The notes beneath the pieces were generated by a model. That model saw nothing but the letters and a program-made list of their open reading frames with translations, was not told where the DNA came from and made no database searches. The position numbers were made by a program, and so were the translations under genes. Below are positions 7,008-14,300 of a DNA stretch of 18,497 nt, one piece after another. The stretch comes from Gammaproteobacteria bacterium (GTDB taxonomy: Bacteria; Pseudomonadota; Gammaproteobacteria; UBA6429; Thiohalophilaceae): positions 1 to 18,497 of the forward strand of contig JAOULB010000007.1 in NCBI GenBank assembly GCA_029882235.1, in the 5' to 3' direction. The stretch's first letter is position 1. Every line of letters begins with the position of its first letter.

Positions 7008-8096
7008 ATGCGCGATTCAAAAGTGTTAATCGTAGATGATGATCCTCGAAATATTCGTATTCTTGAAGAAATACTGGATGGCGAGTTTGAGGTGGAGAAA
7101 GCGAATAACGGTGCAGAAGCATTGGAGAAAATGGTTGCTTTTAAACCAGATATAGCTTTGCTTGATATTATGATGCCCGATATTAGCGGTATGGATGTTC
7201 TTAAGGCTATAAGAAATAATGAAGATCTTAAAAATACCCGCACAATATTTGTTTCTGGCAAAAGTCATGTCGATGACCGTTTGATTGCATATGAGGCAGG
7301 CATCGACGATTATATAGTAAAACCATTTGATGATGACGAGTTGTTATCAAAAGTTAGGGTGTACTCAAAGCTAAAGGCAGACGAAGAAGTAGAAAGTACG
7401 AAAATGGATTTTATGCGCCTGATGTCTCATGAAATCAATACCCCGCTTCATGCAATAATTGGATTGTCAGAATTGTTAGTAACTGATGCACAGACAGATC
7501 CAGAAACAAAAGACATGCTTCAGACAATTCATGCCTCCGGTAAAGAGTTGAAAGAACGTGTTGATGATATACAAACCTATGTTCGGCTTAAAAATATAAA
7601 GTATCTTGAATATTCGCAGACCGTATCCAGTGACCTTGTAAAATTAGCCCTGTTGAGGGGCGATAACCACTCGTCTGATATTGACCCATTATTTAATCGT
7701 ACTGTTATGGAAAGCGTAGGGATTCAGTGTGATCTTCGGCTCGTAGTACAGGCAATGGAAAATATTATGGGGTTTGTTAAAGTAAATGCGAATCAGGATG
7801 AACAAATTGATGTAACTGAAAAAATTGTTGGTAATGATTTGAATATAATGATATCTAATTTTGGAGATTTTCTCGATATTGAGTGTCTGGAAAAATTGTT
7901 GGCGGGTGATTCAATATATAAATTTACCAACTCTGAATCAACGTACGACCTGAAGCTTCTTATCAGTAGAAAAATTATTGATCTTCATCGTGGAAGTATT
8001 GAAGTAGGTCAGCATGGTATGGGGTGTTTTATATCGGTAATGCTGCCAGTTTGTGAGAGTCTAGAAGTTCAGTATGCGCAAAAAAGCATTCATTAA
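7008..8096 (+). CDS. REC-HisKA hybrid protein with degenerate ATPase domain
   Basis: A 362-residue soluble protein. The N-terminal receiver domain (1-120) is complete: Asp10-Asp12, phosphoacceptor Asp53 (LLDIMMPDISG), Ser82 and Lys104 (VKPF). A HisKA helix pair follows with His140 in MSHEINTPLHAI. The C-terminal region has the length and strand pattern of a histidine-kinase ATPase domain but its ATP-binding boxes are lost: the N box reads MENIMGF (250-256) without the Mg-binding Asn-Ala, G1 reads NFGDF (284-288) with Asn for Asp, and the G2 position reads DLKLLIS (314-320) instead of GxGLGLS. Autophosphorylation is therefore unlikely. The domain order suggests a relay, phosphatase or adaptor partner for the intact kinase encoded just upstream. 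ACAGG (6996-7000) precedes ATG 7008 by 7 nt. It overlaps the next gene by 23 nt. Confidence 0.88.
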   Translation: MRDSKVLIVDDDPRNIRILEEILDGEFEVEKANNGAEALEKMVAFKPDIALLDIMMPDISGMDVLKAIRNNEDLKNTRTIFVSGKSHVDDRLIAYEAGIDDYIVKPFDDDELLSKVRVYSKLKADEEVESTKMDFMRLMSHEINTPLHAIIGLSELLVTDAQTDPETKDMLQTIHASGKELKERVDDIQTYVRLKNIKYLEYSQTVSSDLVKLALLRGDNHSSDIDPLFNRTVMESVGIQCDLRLVVQAMENIMGFVKVNANQDEQIDVTEKIVGNDLNIMISNFGDFLDIECLEKLLAGDSIYKFTNSESTYDLKLLISRKIIDLHRGSIEVGQHGMGCFISVMLPVCESLEVQYAQKSIH

Positions 8097-9288
8097 AAAT
8101 CTGTTTGTCTTTTCTCTTGTAGTAATCTACATATTGTACGGTGTGTCCAGACACGCAAGCTCAGAAATGTTTATTATTTCAATCCCGATAGTATTGTTTC
8201 TGTTGACGCTTCTTTTGTTAGAAAAAAGAAAATCGCGTAAAAAAGAAAATTACCACCATGAACAGGTTGTGGCGATATATAGTAATGAAAAAGAGGCAGT
8301 AACTGCAATTGATAAAATAATCGAAAAAATTAAAATAGAGCTCGCCGATATTGATAGTGATTCTGAGCAAATGCGAAGTCTGGTTAACGAGGCGGTGTCA
8401 AAATTACACAATAATTTTTATGGTTTAAATGCCCAGTCTGAGAGCCAGAAAAATATAGTCGTTTCTTTGATGTCGGATATGAATGATGTTTCGCAAGCGC
8501 ATGATTGTGAGGAAATAAATTTTAAGGGGTTTGTGAGTGAGACTGAAACACTCCTGGATAATTTCATGGATATCGTGGTCTCAACAAGCAAAGAAAGTAT
8601 GGGGCTTGTATATAAGCTTGATGATATCTGTGGAATGCTTGGTTCAGTTGATGGGTTATTAAAAGATATGAAAGGGATAGCCGATAAAACCAATCTGCTG
8701 GCATTAAACGCAGCGATTGAATCTGCTCGAGTAGGTGAATATGGCAGAGGATTTGCAATTGTGGCAGAAGAAATCCGCGAACTTTCTATACGTGCAAATG
8801 AATTCAATGTGCGAATTAAAGATATGATGACCGAAACCACATCAGAAATCACTGAAGCGCGTGACACAATCAATACTATTGCAACAAATGATACCGCAAT
8901 AGTCATAGAGTCAAAACAACAGGTCGCGACTATGATGAGTGCGATCGAAAAGTTAAATGACAAAACATCAAAAAACTTATCCAGGGTGAATGATATTGCT
9001 AGTAATATTAATGGAAATGTAGCGCAAGTTATTGTGTCACTTCAGTTTGAAGATATAGTTACGCAACTGGTTGATCATATTAAAGGTCGTTCAAGTGCAA
9101 TACACAATATTGTTGAGTTACTGGAAAAGGGCACAGTGACCAGTGAAAACTCGCCAGAAGAATTAATGCACGCACTGAAATGGATAGGAACAGACTTACT
9201 ATCGGAAGCCAATTTGATTGTAGACAACACCCGGCACAAGGCAGTACTACAGCAGAATATGGCTGTGGGTAATGTAGATCTTTTTTAA
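8074..9288 (+). CDS. Methyl-accepting chemotaxis-type signalling protein without periplasmic sensor domain
   Basis: A 404-residue protein. Two hydrophobic helices (about residues 9-24 and 32-48) are separated by only a few residues, leaving no room for a periplasmic ligand domain, and no HAMP domain is evident. A long coiled coil follows. The signalling hairpin tip lies at about 203-240 (ADKTNLLALNAAIESARVGE, then GRGFAIVAEEIRELS), matching the highly conserved MCP tip that contacts CheA and CheW. A C-terminal SLQFEDIVTQ motif occurs in a subset of MCP-like proteins. There is no CheR-docking pentapeptide. The gene starts inside the end of the REC-HisKA gene, which implies coupled translation. 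No cheA or cheW is in the window, so its kinase partner is unknown. Its place in a polysaccharide operon suggests control of surface behaviour rather than classic chemotaxis; that is inference. Confidence 0.9.
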   Translation: MRKKAFIKNLFVFSLVVIYILYGVSRHASSEMFIISIPIVLFLLTLLLLEKRKSRKKENYHHEQVVAIYSNEKEAVTAIDKIIEKIKIELADIDSDSEQMRSLVNEAVSKLHNNFYGLNAQSESQKNIVVSLMSDMNDVSQAHDCEEINFKGFVSETETLLDNFMDIVVSTSKESMGLVYKLDDICGMLGSVDGLLKDMKGIADKTNLLALNAAIESARVGEYGRGFAIVAEEIRELSIRANEFNVRIKDMMTETTSEITEARDTINTIATNDTAIVIESKQQVATMMSAIEKLNDKTSKNLSRVNDIASNINGNVAQVIVSLQFEDIVTQLVDHIKGRSSAIHNIVELLEKGTVTSENSPEELMHALKWIGTDLLSEANLIVDNTRHKAVLQQNMAVGNVDLF

Positions 9289-9345
9289 TCTTTATTTGTC
9301 CTGGAATTACAGCCACATGGACGTATATTTGACCGAATCCAAGGT

Positions 9346-9422
<77 letters not shown>

Positions 9423-9429
9423 AAGCAAA

Positions 9430-10398
9430 TTAATATGTTCGATTAACAGAAAACTCGGCAAGCGATTGCATGGCGGTTTTGTAATCGGAATCAGGAATAT
9501 TTGCCAGGCACTGGATCGCCTTATCCGCTTCTTCGCGCGCAGCTTTGGCGGTGTACTCAATCGCCCCTGTTGCATTTATAGTTACCATGACTTCATCAAT
9601 ATTTTTTCGTCCACCGGTTTCAATGGCCTGTCGAATCGCGTTCACCTGTTCGGGTGTGCCGACACGCATACTGTATATTAAAGGCAATGTTGGTTTACCT
9701 TCGGCCAGATCATCACCGATATTTTTGCCGATTTCATCTGCGCTGGAGCTATAGTCAAGACAGTCATCAACCAGCTGAAACGCTGTGCCAAGATGAATAC
9801 CATAATTGGCCATCGCCTGCTCAATGGACTTTTCCTTTTCGCATACAACGGCAGCAAGTTGCGTTGCGGACTCAAATAATTTTGCGGTTTTATTATGAAT
9901 GACCTGAAAGTAGTTTTCTTCGGTCGTGTCTGGATCATGCACGTTTAGCAACTGCTGGACTTCACCTTCGGCGATGGTATTTGTTGCATCAGCGAGAATT
10001 TCCATCACGCGCATGTTCCTAACCTGCACCATCATCTGGAAGGCGCGTGAATAGAGGAAGTCACCGACAAGTACACTGGCTTCATTTCCCCACAGGCTAT
10101 TTGCAGTATCCTGGCCGCGGCGCAGCTCAGAGGCATCAACCACATCATCATGCAGCAGGGTGGCGGTATGGATAAATTCGATCAGAGCGGCCAGCTCGAT
10201 ATGGTGAGAGCCCTTGTAGCCCAGCGCGCGGGTAGCAAGTAGGTGCAATACAGGCCGCAGGCGTTTACCGCCACTATTAACAATATGGTGGCCAATCTGA
10301 TTGATCAGAATGACATCCGAGCTTAAACGGGATGTAATACACTGATTGACTGCTTCCATGTCGGCATTGATCAGGCTGTAGATTTCTTCTAATTCCAT
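9430..10398 (-). CDS. ispB: Octaprenyl/polyprenyl diphosphate synthase
   Basis: A 322-residue trans-prenyltransferase that extends farnesyl diphosphate with isopentenyl diphosphate to make the quinone side chain; the product length (usually C40) is assumed from the family. Visible motifs are GGKRLRP (43-49), the first aspartate-rich motif D84-D85-V-V-D88 followed by RRG, GDFLYSRAFQMM, and the second aspartate-rich motif D211-D212-C-L-D215 preceded by FQLV. I chose ATG 10398 because MELEEI aligns with E. coli MNLEKI; an in-frame TTG lies two codons upstream. A TATAAT on the minus strand at 10415-10410 could be a -10 box, though no good -35 accompanies it. The gene is divergent from rplU, the usual arrangement in gammaproteobacteria, and tRNA-Pro follows within 7 nt. 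Confidence 0.96.
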   Translation of the reverse strand: MELEEIYSLINADMEAVNQCITSRLSSDVILINQIGHHIVNSGGKRLRPVLHLLATRALGYKGSHHIELAALIEFIHTATLLHDDVVDASELRRGQDTANSLWGNEASVLVGDFLYSRAFQMMVQVRNMRVMEILADATNTIAEGEVQQLLNVHDPDTTEENYFQVIHNKTAKLFESATQLAAVVCEKEKSIEQAMANYGIHLGTAFQLVDDCLDYSSSADEIGKNIGDDLAEGKPTLPLIYSMRVGTPEQVNAIRQAIETGGRKNIDEVMVTINATGAIEYTAKAAREEADKAIQCLANIPDSDYKTAMQSLAEFSVNRTY

Positions 10399-10457
10399 CG
10401 GCAATTCTTATTATAGTGCGAAGGCCCCGCATGGTAGGGGGACGGCCTGAGTCAGTC

Positions 10458-10507
10458 AAGCGAGACACCGGGGTAAAATCCCCCAAAAAGCGCAAAATGA
10501 CTCGCTT
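10458..10507. repeat. Nested inverted repeats in the ispB-rplU intergenic region
   Basis: The outer arms AAGCGAG (10458-10464) and CTCGCTT (10501-10507) enclose an inner hairpin GGGG-TAAAAT-CCCC (10470-10483). The structure lies upstream of the predicted rplU promoter and upstream of ispB. Neither strand shows the T tract of a terminator for a flanking gene. It may be a regulatory DNA site or the remnant of an intergenic repeat. Confidence 0.4.
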
Positions 10508-10524
10508 TTCGGGCCAGTATTCGA

Positions 10525-10553
10525 TTGACCGGCAGGGTCGAAGACGGTAAAAT
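10525..10553 (+). promoter_or_regulatory. Sigma-70 type promoter of rplU-rpmA
   Basis: TTGACC (10525-10530) and TAAAAT (10548-10553) are separated by 17 nt; both hexamers match the consensus at five of six positions. Transcription would start near 10560 and give a leader of about 55 nt before rplU. Confidence 0.75.
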
Positions 10554-10572
10554 CACGCGCTTTTCACGGTTC

Positions 10573-10592
10573 CCCTCACGCCTGAGCGAGGG
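10573..10592 (+). promoter_or_regulatory. Hairpin in the rplU mRNA leader
   Basis: In the predicted leader, CCCT (10573-10576) can pair with AGGG (10589-10592), with an inner CGC/GCG stem (10579-10581 with 10586-10588) and a CTGA loop; two bases bulge. It ends 9 nt before the GGAGA ribosome site (10602-10606) of rplU. Ribosomal protein leaders often carry feedback sites, but no specific L21 ligand structure is recognised here. Confidence 0.35.
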
Positions 10593-10614
10593 AAAAATGC
10601 TTGGAGAAACAAAC

Positions 10615-10929
10615 ATGTACGCGGTAATCGAAACCGGTGGTAAACAATACCGAGTCTCACAGGGTCAACGAATTCGAGTTGAGAAGCTCGAAGCCGACGA
10701 AGGCGCTTCAGTCGATCTTGAAAAAGTCCTGCTGGTTGCTGACGGCGAAGACGTAAAAATCGGTAAGCCTTATCTGGCTGGTGGCAAGGTTACTGCGACC
10801 GTTAAGGCACAGGGTCGCGGTGATAAAATCCGCATCATCAAGTTCCGTCGTCGCAAGCACTACAAGAAAGTGCAGGGCCATCGTCAGAGCTATACTGAGA
10901 TTGAAATTACAGGCATCAACGCCGGTTAA
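10615..10929 (+). CDS. rplU: 50S ribosomal protein L21
   Basis: A 104-residue large-subunit protein that binds 23S rRNA near L20. The start MYAVIETGGKQYRVSQGQ matches the L21 signature, and the basic stretch KIRIIKFRRRKHYKK with GHRQSYTEIEI is the conserved C-terminal part. Length equals the usual size of about 103. I chose ATG 10615, preceded by GGAGA (10602-10606, 8 nt), over an upstream in-frame TTG near 10525, which coincides with the -35 hexamer. It is the first gene of the transcript with rpmA, 17 nt downstream. Confidence 0.98.
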   Translation: MYAVIETGGKQYRVSQGQRIRVEKLEADEGASVDLEKVLLVADGEDVKIGKPYLAGGKVTATVKAQGRGDKIRIIKFRRRKHYKKVQGHRQSYTEIEITGINAG

Positions 10930-10946
10930 GTTGAGAGGATTTAGAG

Positions 10947-11204
10947 ATGGCACATAAAAAAGCCGGTGGTAGTACTCGTAACGGTCGCGATTCAGAATCG
11001 AAACGTCTTGGTGTAAAACGCTATGGTGGTGAAGTGGTTCTGGCTGGAAATATCCTGGTTCGTCAGCGTGGTACTAAATTCCACCCTGGACTGAATGTTG
11101 GTCTTGGTCGTGATGACACCTTGTTTGCCAAGGCAGACGGTAAAGTTATCTTTGAAACCAAAGGCCCGAAAAAACGCAAACAGGTCAGTGTTATACCTGC
11201 CTGA
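10947..11204 (+). CDS. rpmA: 50S ribosomal protein L27
   Basis: An 85-residue large-subunit protein whose flexible N-terminus reaches the peptidyl-transferase centre. MAHKKAGGSTRNGRDSESKR is the hallmark start, and YGGEVVLAGNILVRQRGT with HPGLNVGLGRDDTLFA completes the family pattern. There is no Firmicutes-type N-terminal extension. AGAGG sits about 10 nt before ATG 10947. It lies 17 nt after rplU, and a strong terminator follows, so rplU and rpmA form a two-gene unit. Confidence 0.98.
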   Translation: MAHKKAGGSTRNGRDSESKRLGVKRYGGEVVLAGNILVRQRGTKFHPGLNVGLGRDDTLFAKADGKVIFETKGPKKRKQVSVIPA

Positions 11205-11225
11205 TTGGGGCACCAAATTTACAAT

Positions 11226-11255
11226 AAAAACCCCGTCATGTAGACGGGGTTTTTT
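11226..11255 (+). terminator. Rho-independent terminator after rpmA
   Basis: The stem CCCCGTC (11231-11237) with GACGGGG (11243-11249), extended by A-T pairs, has a 5-nt loop and a run of six T (11250-11255). It lies between rpmA and obgE and ends only about 17 nt before the obgE start, so obgE needs readthrough or a promoter that I cannot see. Confidence 0.93.
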
Positions 11256-11272
11256 GTTTGTGGGTCAGAAAT

Positions 11273-12340
11273 ATGAAATTTGTTGATGAAGCAAAAATTC
11301 GGGTTGAAGCAGGCAACGGTGGTAACGGTTGCTTGAGTTTTCGTCGCGAAAAATACATTCCCAGAGGCGGTCCTGATGGTGGTGATGGCGGTGATGGCGG
11401 CAGCGTTTATCTTGTTGGTGACCCGAATCAGAATACCCTCGCTGATTTCCGTTTTACGCGTAAATTTAAAGCCGAGAATGGTCAGCCTGGGATGGGTAAA
11501 AACTGTACCGGCAAAAGTGGTGAGGATCTCTACGTCAAAGTGCCACTCGGCACCCAGGTGGTTGATGACGAGACCGAGGAGCTGATTGGCGACATTCTGC
11601 TCGAGTCCCAGCAACTGTGTGTGGCCAAAGGTGGTTTTCATGGCCTGGGGAATACGCGTTACAAAAGCAGCACTAACCGAGCCCCCAGACAGTTTAGCAA
11701 CGGCACACCCGGTGAGCAGCGCCAGCTGCATCTCGAGCTCAAGGTCATGGCCGATGTGGGACTGCTGGGGCTGCCCAATGCGGGTAAGTCGACGCTGATT
11801 CGCGCGATATCATCGGCTCGGCCAAAGGTTGCAGATTATCCCTTTACAACGCTGCATCCTAATCTGGGGGTGGTCAGTGTCGAGGCGCATCGGAGTTTTG
11901 TCATGGCTGACATCCCTGGCATTATTGAAGGTGCGGCCGAGGGGGCAGGTCTGGGCCTGCAGTTCTTGAAGCATGTTTCAAGAACCCGATTACTGTTGCA
12001 CCTGGTTGATGTTGCACCGCTGGATGAATCACTTGATCCAGTCGATGATGTACGAACTATTGAAAAAGAGCTGGAACAGTATAGTGAAGAGCTGGCGCGC
12101 TATGATCGCTGGCTGGTATTGAATAAAGTTGATCTCCTGCCAGAGGAGGAGCGCCAGCAACGCTGTGATGACATACTGCAGCGCCTGGATTGGCAGGGAC
12201 CGGTCTATACAATTTCAGCGATGAAACAGGACGGCACGAAGGAATTGTGTTTTAAAATAATGGAATTTATCGAACAACGTAAAGCACAGCTTACTGAACA
12301 AGAGAACGAAAAAGAAAACAACAGCAACAACGATGAGTAA
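11273..12340 (+). CDS. obgE: Obg-family GTPase, ribosome assembly and stress
   Basis: A 355-residue GTPase that binds the 50S subunit and links ribosome maturation to ppGpp and growth control. Residues 1-159 form the glycine-rich Obg fold (GNGGNGCLSFRREK, GGPDGGDGGDGGSVYL). The G domain follows: P loop GLPNAGKST (166-174), switch I YPFTTLHPNLG, G3 DIPGIIEG, G4 NKVD and G5 ISAMK. A short, polar Asn/Glu-rich tail ends the protein. Start ATG 11273 gives the family's MKFVDEA; no good ribosome site precedes it. It follows the rpmA terminator closely and overlaps proB by 8 nt, so obgE and proB are probably cotranscribed and translationally coupled. Confidence 0.97.
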   Translation: MKFVDEAKIRVEAGNGGNGCLSFRREKYIPRGGPDGGDGGDGGSVYLVGDPNQNTLADFRFTRKFKAENGQPGMGKNCTGKSGEDLYVKVPLGTQVVDDETEELIGDILLESQQLCVAKGGFHGLGNTRYKSSTNRAPRQFSNGTPGEQRQLHLELKVMADVGLLGLPNAGKSTLIRAISSARPKVADYPFTTLHPNLGVVSVEAHRSFVMADIPGIIEGAAEGAGLGLQFLKHVSRTRLLLHLVDVAPLDESLDPVDDVRTIEKELEQYSEELARYDRWLVLNKVDLLPEEERQQRCDDILQRLDWQGPVYTISAMKQDGTKELCFKIMEFIEQRKAQLTEQENEKENNSNNDE

Positions 12341-13457
12341 ACGTGAACAACTCAAACAGGCCCGACGCTGGGTCATCAAGATCGGCAGTGCCTTACTGAC
12401 GGATGATGGTGCGGGTCTAAATATCAATGGGATTTCCCGTTGGGTTGAGCAAATGGCTCAACTCAGGCAGGACGGTATTGAACTGGTGCTAGTGTCCTCT
12501 GGAGCGGTCGCTGAGGGCATGTGTCGTCTGGGCTGGAATCGTCGCCCACATGAGCTACACAAGCTCCAGGCTGCAGCTGCTGTCGGCCAGATGGGCCTGG
12601 TGCAGACCTATGAATCTCGCTTTCAAACCTATGGCATGCATACTGCGCAGGTGTTGCTGACCCATGAGGATCTATCCAGCAGAGAGCGCTATCTCAATGC
12701 CCGCACAACGCTGCGCACCTTGCTGGGCTACGGCGTGATTCCCGTAGTCAATGAAAATGATACTGTCGTCATTGATGAGATTCGTTTTGGCGACAACGAC
12801 ACCCTGGCCGCATTGGTCGCGAATCTGGTCGAGGCGGACCAGCTTATTATTCTGACTGATCAGGAGGGGATGTTTGATAAGGATCCCCGCTCAAATAATG
12901 ACGCGAAACTCATCCATGAAGCCAGTATTACGGATTCGTCCTTAGAGGCGATGGCGACTGGAGGGGCGGGTACATTCGGTCGAGGAGGCATGCTCACCAA
13001 GGTGCGTGCAGCGCGGCTGGCAGCACGCTCTGGGGCATCAACTGTCATTGCCCCTGGCCGCAAGGAGAATGTCCTGCTCTCGATTCGACAGGCCGAGCAG
13101 ACGGGGACTTTACTCTATGCGGAACAGGCGCCGGTTACAGCAAGAAAGCAATGGCTGGCGGGGCATTTAAAACTGAGTGGCAAGCTGGTTCTGGATGCCG
13201 GAGCCGTCAAAGTGCTGGGTGAATCAGGGCGTAGCCTGCTCGCAGTCGGGGTGAAAGAAGTCAGTGGTCACTTCGCCCGTGGTGAGGTGGTGGCCTGTGT
13301 TGATGAACAGGGGCAGGAGATCGCGCGCGGCCTGATTAATTATAATTCTGAGGAAGTGGCAAAGATAAAGGGCCAGGCGAGTAATCAGATCGAATCCTTA
13401 CTGGGTTATGTGGATGAGCCTGAACTGATTCATCGTGATAATCTGGTGCTGACATAA
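12333..13457 (+). CDS. proB: Glutamate 5-kinase
   Basis: A 374-residue enzyme that phosphorylates glutamate to gamma-glutamyl phosphate, the first step of proline synthesis. The amino-acid kinase domain (about 10-260) shows VIKIGSALLTDD, LVSSGAVAEGMCRLG, VVNENDTVVIDEIRFGDNDT and GTFGRGGMLTKVRAA. A C-terminal PUA domain (about 280-360) includes LDAGAVKVLGESGRSLLAVG. Both match full-length enterobacterial ProB (367 residues). The ATG overlaps the end of obgE. The obg-proB pairing is typical of Pseudomonas-like gammaproteobacteria; in E. coli proB instead sits with proA. The minus-strand gene beyond it is convergent. Confidence 0.97.
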   Translation: MSKREQLKQARRWVIKIGSALLTDDGAGLNINGISRWVEQMAQLRQDGIELVLVSSGAVAEGMCRLGWNRRPHELHKLQAAAAVGQMGLVQTYESRFQTYGMHTAQVLLTHEDLSSRERYLNARTTLRTLLGYGVIPVVNENDTVVIDEIRFGDNDTLAALVANLVEADQLIILTDQEGMFDKDPRSNNDAKLIHEASITDSSLEAMATGGAGTFGRGGMLTKVRAARLAARSGASTVIAPGRKENVLLSIRQAEQTGTLLYAEQAPVTARKQWLAGHLKLSGKLVLDAGAVKVLGESGRSLLAVGVKEVSGHFARGEVVACVDEQGQEIARGLINYNSEEVAKIKGQASNQIESLLGYVDEPELIHRDNLVLT

Positions 13458-13490
13458 AAAAAGGGAAGCCAGTTTGACACCGACTTCCCC
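13456..13490 (-). terminator. Rho-independent terminator of the rhodanese gene
   Basis: Read on the minus strand, GGGAAG pairs with CTTCCC (13489-13484 with 13468-13463) around a loop of about 15 nt, and seven T follow (13462-13456). It lies 23 nt beyond the rhodanese stop codon. On the plus strand there is no T tract, so it does not serve proB, although its T run overlaps the proB stop codon. Confidence 0.8.
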
Positions 13491-13512
13491 TGTAATGCAT
13501 TGAAGCTAGCTA

Positions 13513-14103
13513 TTAGCCTTCAAACATCTTCTTTTTATCAAGCTTGTACGTCCAGGGCAGGCGGTTATTCTTCCAGCCATTCACAATACGTTGGCCCTTC
13601 ATTGGGCCTTGCTTGGCCTTGTCGCCTTCATAGCCATCAATAACGCTATAAACACGAGTGTAACCCAGGCTAGCTAGAACATTGGCGGCCTTGGTGCTGC
13701 GTTTACCTGACCGGCACATCAGCACGATTGTGTCGTGTTTGCCCAGACCTTTTTCCTTCAAACGGCGTGCAACTTCATTTGAGAAGCCAGAATTGACTTC
13801 CATTTCATAGCCGCCCTTTTTCTTGTTCCACTCGTATGAGTAGCTCAGTTCCATATATGGGATGACAGCATCAATAATGGTTGCGGTACCGAGGAAATTA
13901 ACTTCTGCACGTGAGCGAACATCCACAAACAGCGTTTTCTTAGCATGCTTATGCATATGCTTCATCGTTTCTGGCGCTGTCATATACAGACCCAGTTGGG
14001 TTTGCTTTTTCTTAGGCAGCTTGGCATTGCTAACTGCAAATGATCCCGTGCTAGCCGAGATAACAATCCCGATAACGGTGATAAATGCTATAAATCGTTT
14101 CAT
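13513..14103 (-). CDS. Secreted rhodanese-like sulfurtransferase-domain protein
   Basis: A 196-residue protein. Residues 1-23 are a clear Sec signal peptide (MKRFIAFITVIGIVISAS, cleavage after SFA), so the mature protein is periplasmic. A single rhodanese domain spans about 40-175: LFVDVRSRAEVNFLG, then Cys130 in MCRSGKRS, the catalytic loop, followed by AANVLASLGYTRVYSVIDG. The active cysteine and the Arg/Lys-rich loop suggest persulfide chemistry; the natural substrate is unknown. An insertion around YMELSYSYEWNKKKGG and a short C-terminal tail with WTYKLDKKKMF are non-canonical. AGAGG lies about 9 nt before ATG 14103. It sits between proB and rpsT, adjacent genes or nearly so in Pseudomonas, and has its own terminator. 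It is probably a separate transcription unit. Confidence 0.9.
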   Translation of the reverse strand: MKRFIAFITVIGIVISASTGSFAVSNAKLPKKKQTQLGLYMTAPETMKHMHKHAKKTLFVDVRSRAEVNFLGTATIIDAVIPYMELSYSYEWNKKKGGYEMEVNSGFSNEVARRLKEKGLGKHDTIVLMCRSGKRSTKAANVLASLGYTRVYSVIDGYEGDKAKQGPMKGQRIVNGWKNNRLPWTYKLDKKKMFEG

Positions 14104-14252
14104 GACAATATCCTCTTACAAAAAGTAAGTTATAGAAAGGATAGTAAAAAACTGTGACAATGCAAGAAATAATATCTAATAAAAACAATAACTTAAAAAT
14201 TTAATGTGAAAAAATGCACAAAATTTAACCAAATTTCATGATTTTCTGGCAT

Positions 14253-14280
14253 AAAAAAACCGGCCCAGAAGCCGGTTTTT
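14253..14280 (-). terminator. Rho-independent terminator of rpsT
   Basis: The stem ACCGGC (14259-14264) with GCCGGT (14271-14276) is extended by A/T runs on both sides (A tract 14253-14259, T tract 14276-14280), with a 6-nt loop. On the minus strand it ends rpsT 21 nt after the stop codon; the symmetry would let it also work from the other side. Confidence 0.92.
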
Positions 14281-14300
14281 CGAATCAGTATCTGCTCAAT

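Noticed and set aside
8418..8963. A 181-codon open frame on the minus strand inside the MCP-like gene
   Set aside because: It is antisense to the conserved signalling tip and coiled coil. The Ser/Ile-rich translation is the usual shadow of heptad-repeat coding sequence and resembles no protein family.
11219..11731. A 170-codon open frame on the minus strand opposite obgE
   Set aside because: It lies opposite the glycine-rich Obg fold, whose GGT/GGC codons read as Thr/Ala on the other strand. It begins with no ribosome site and has no recognisable family.
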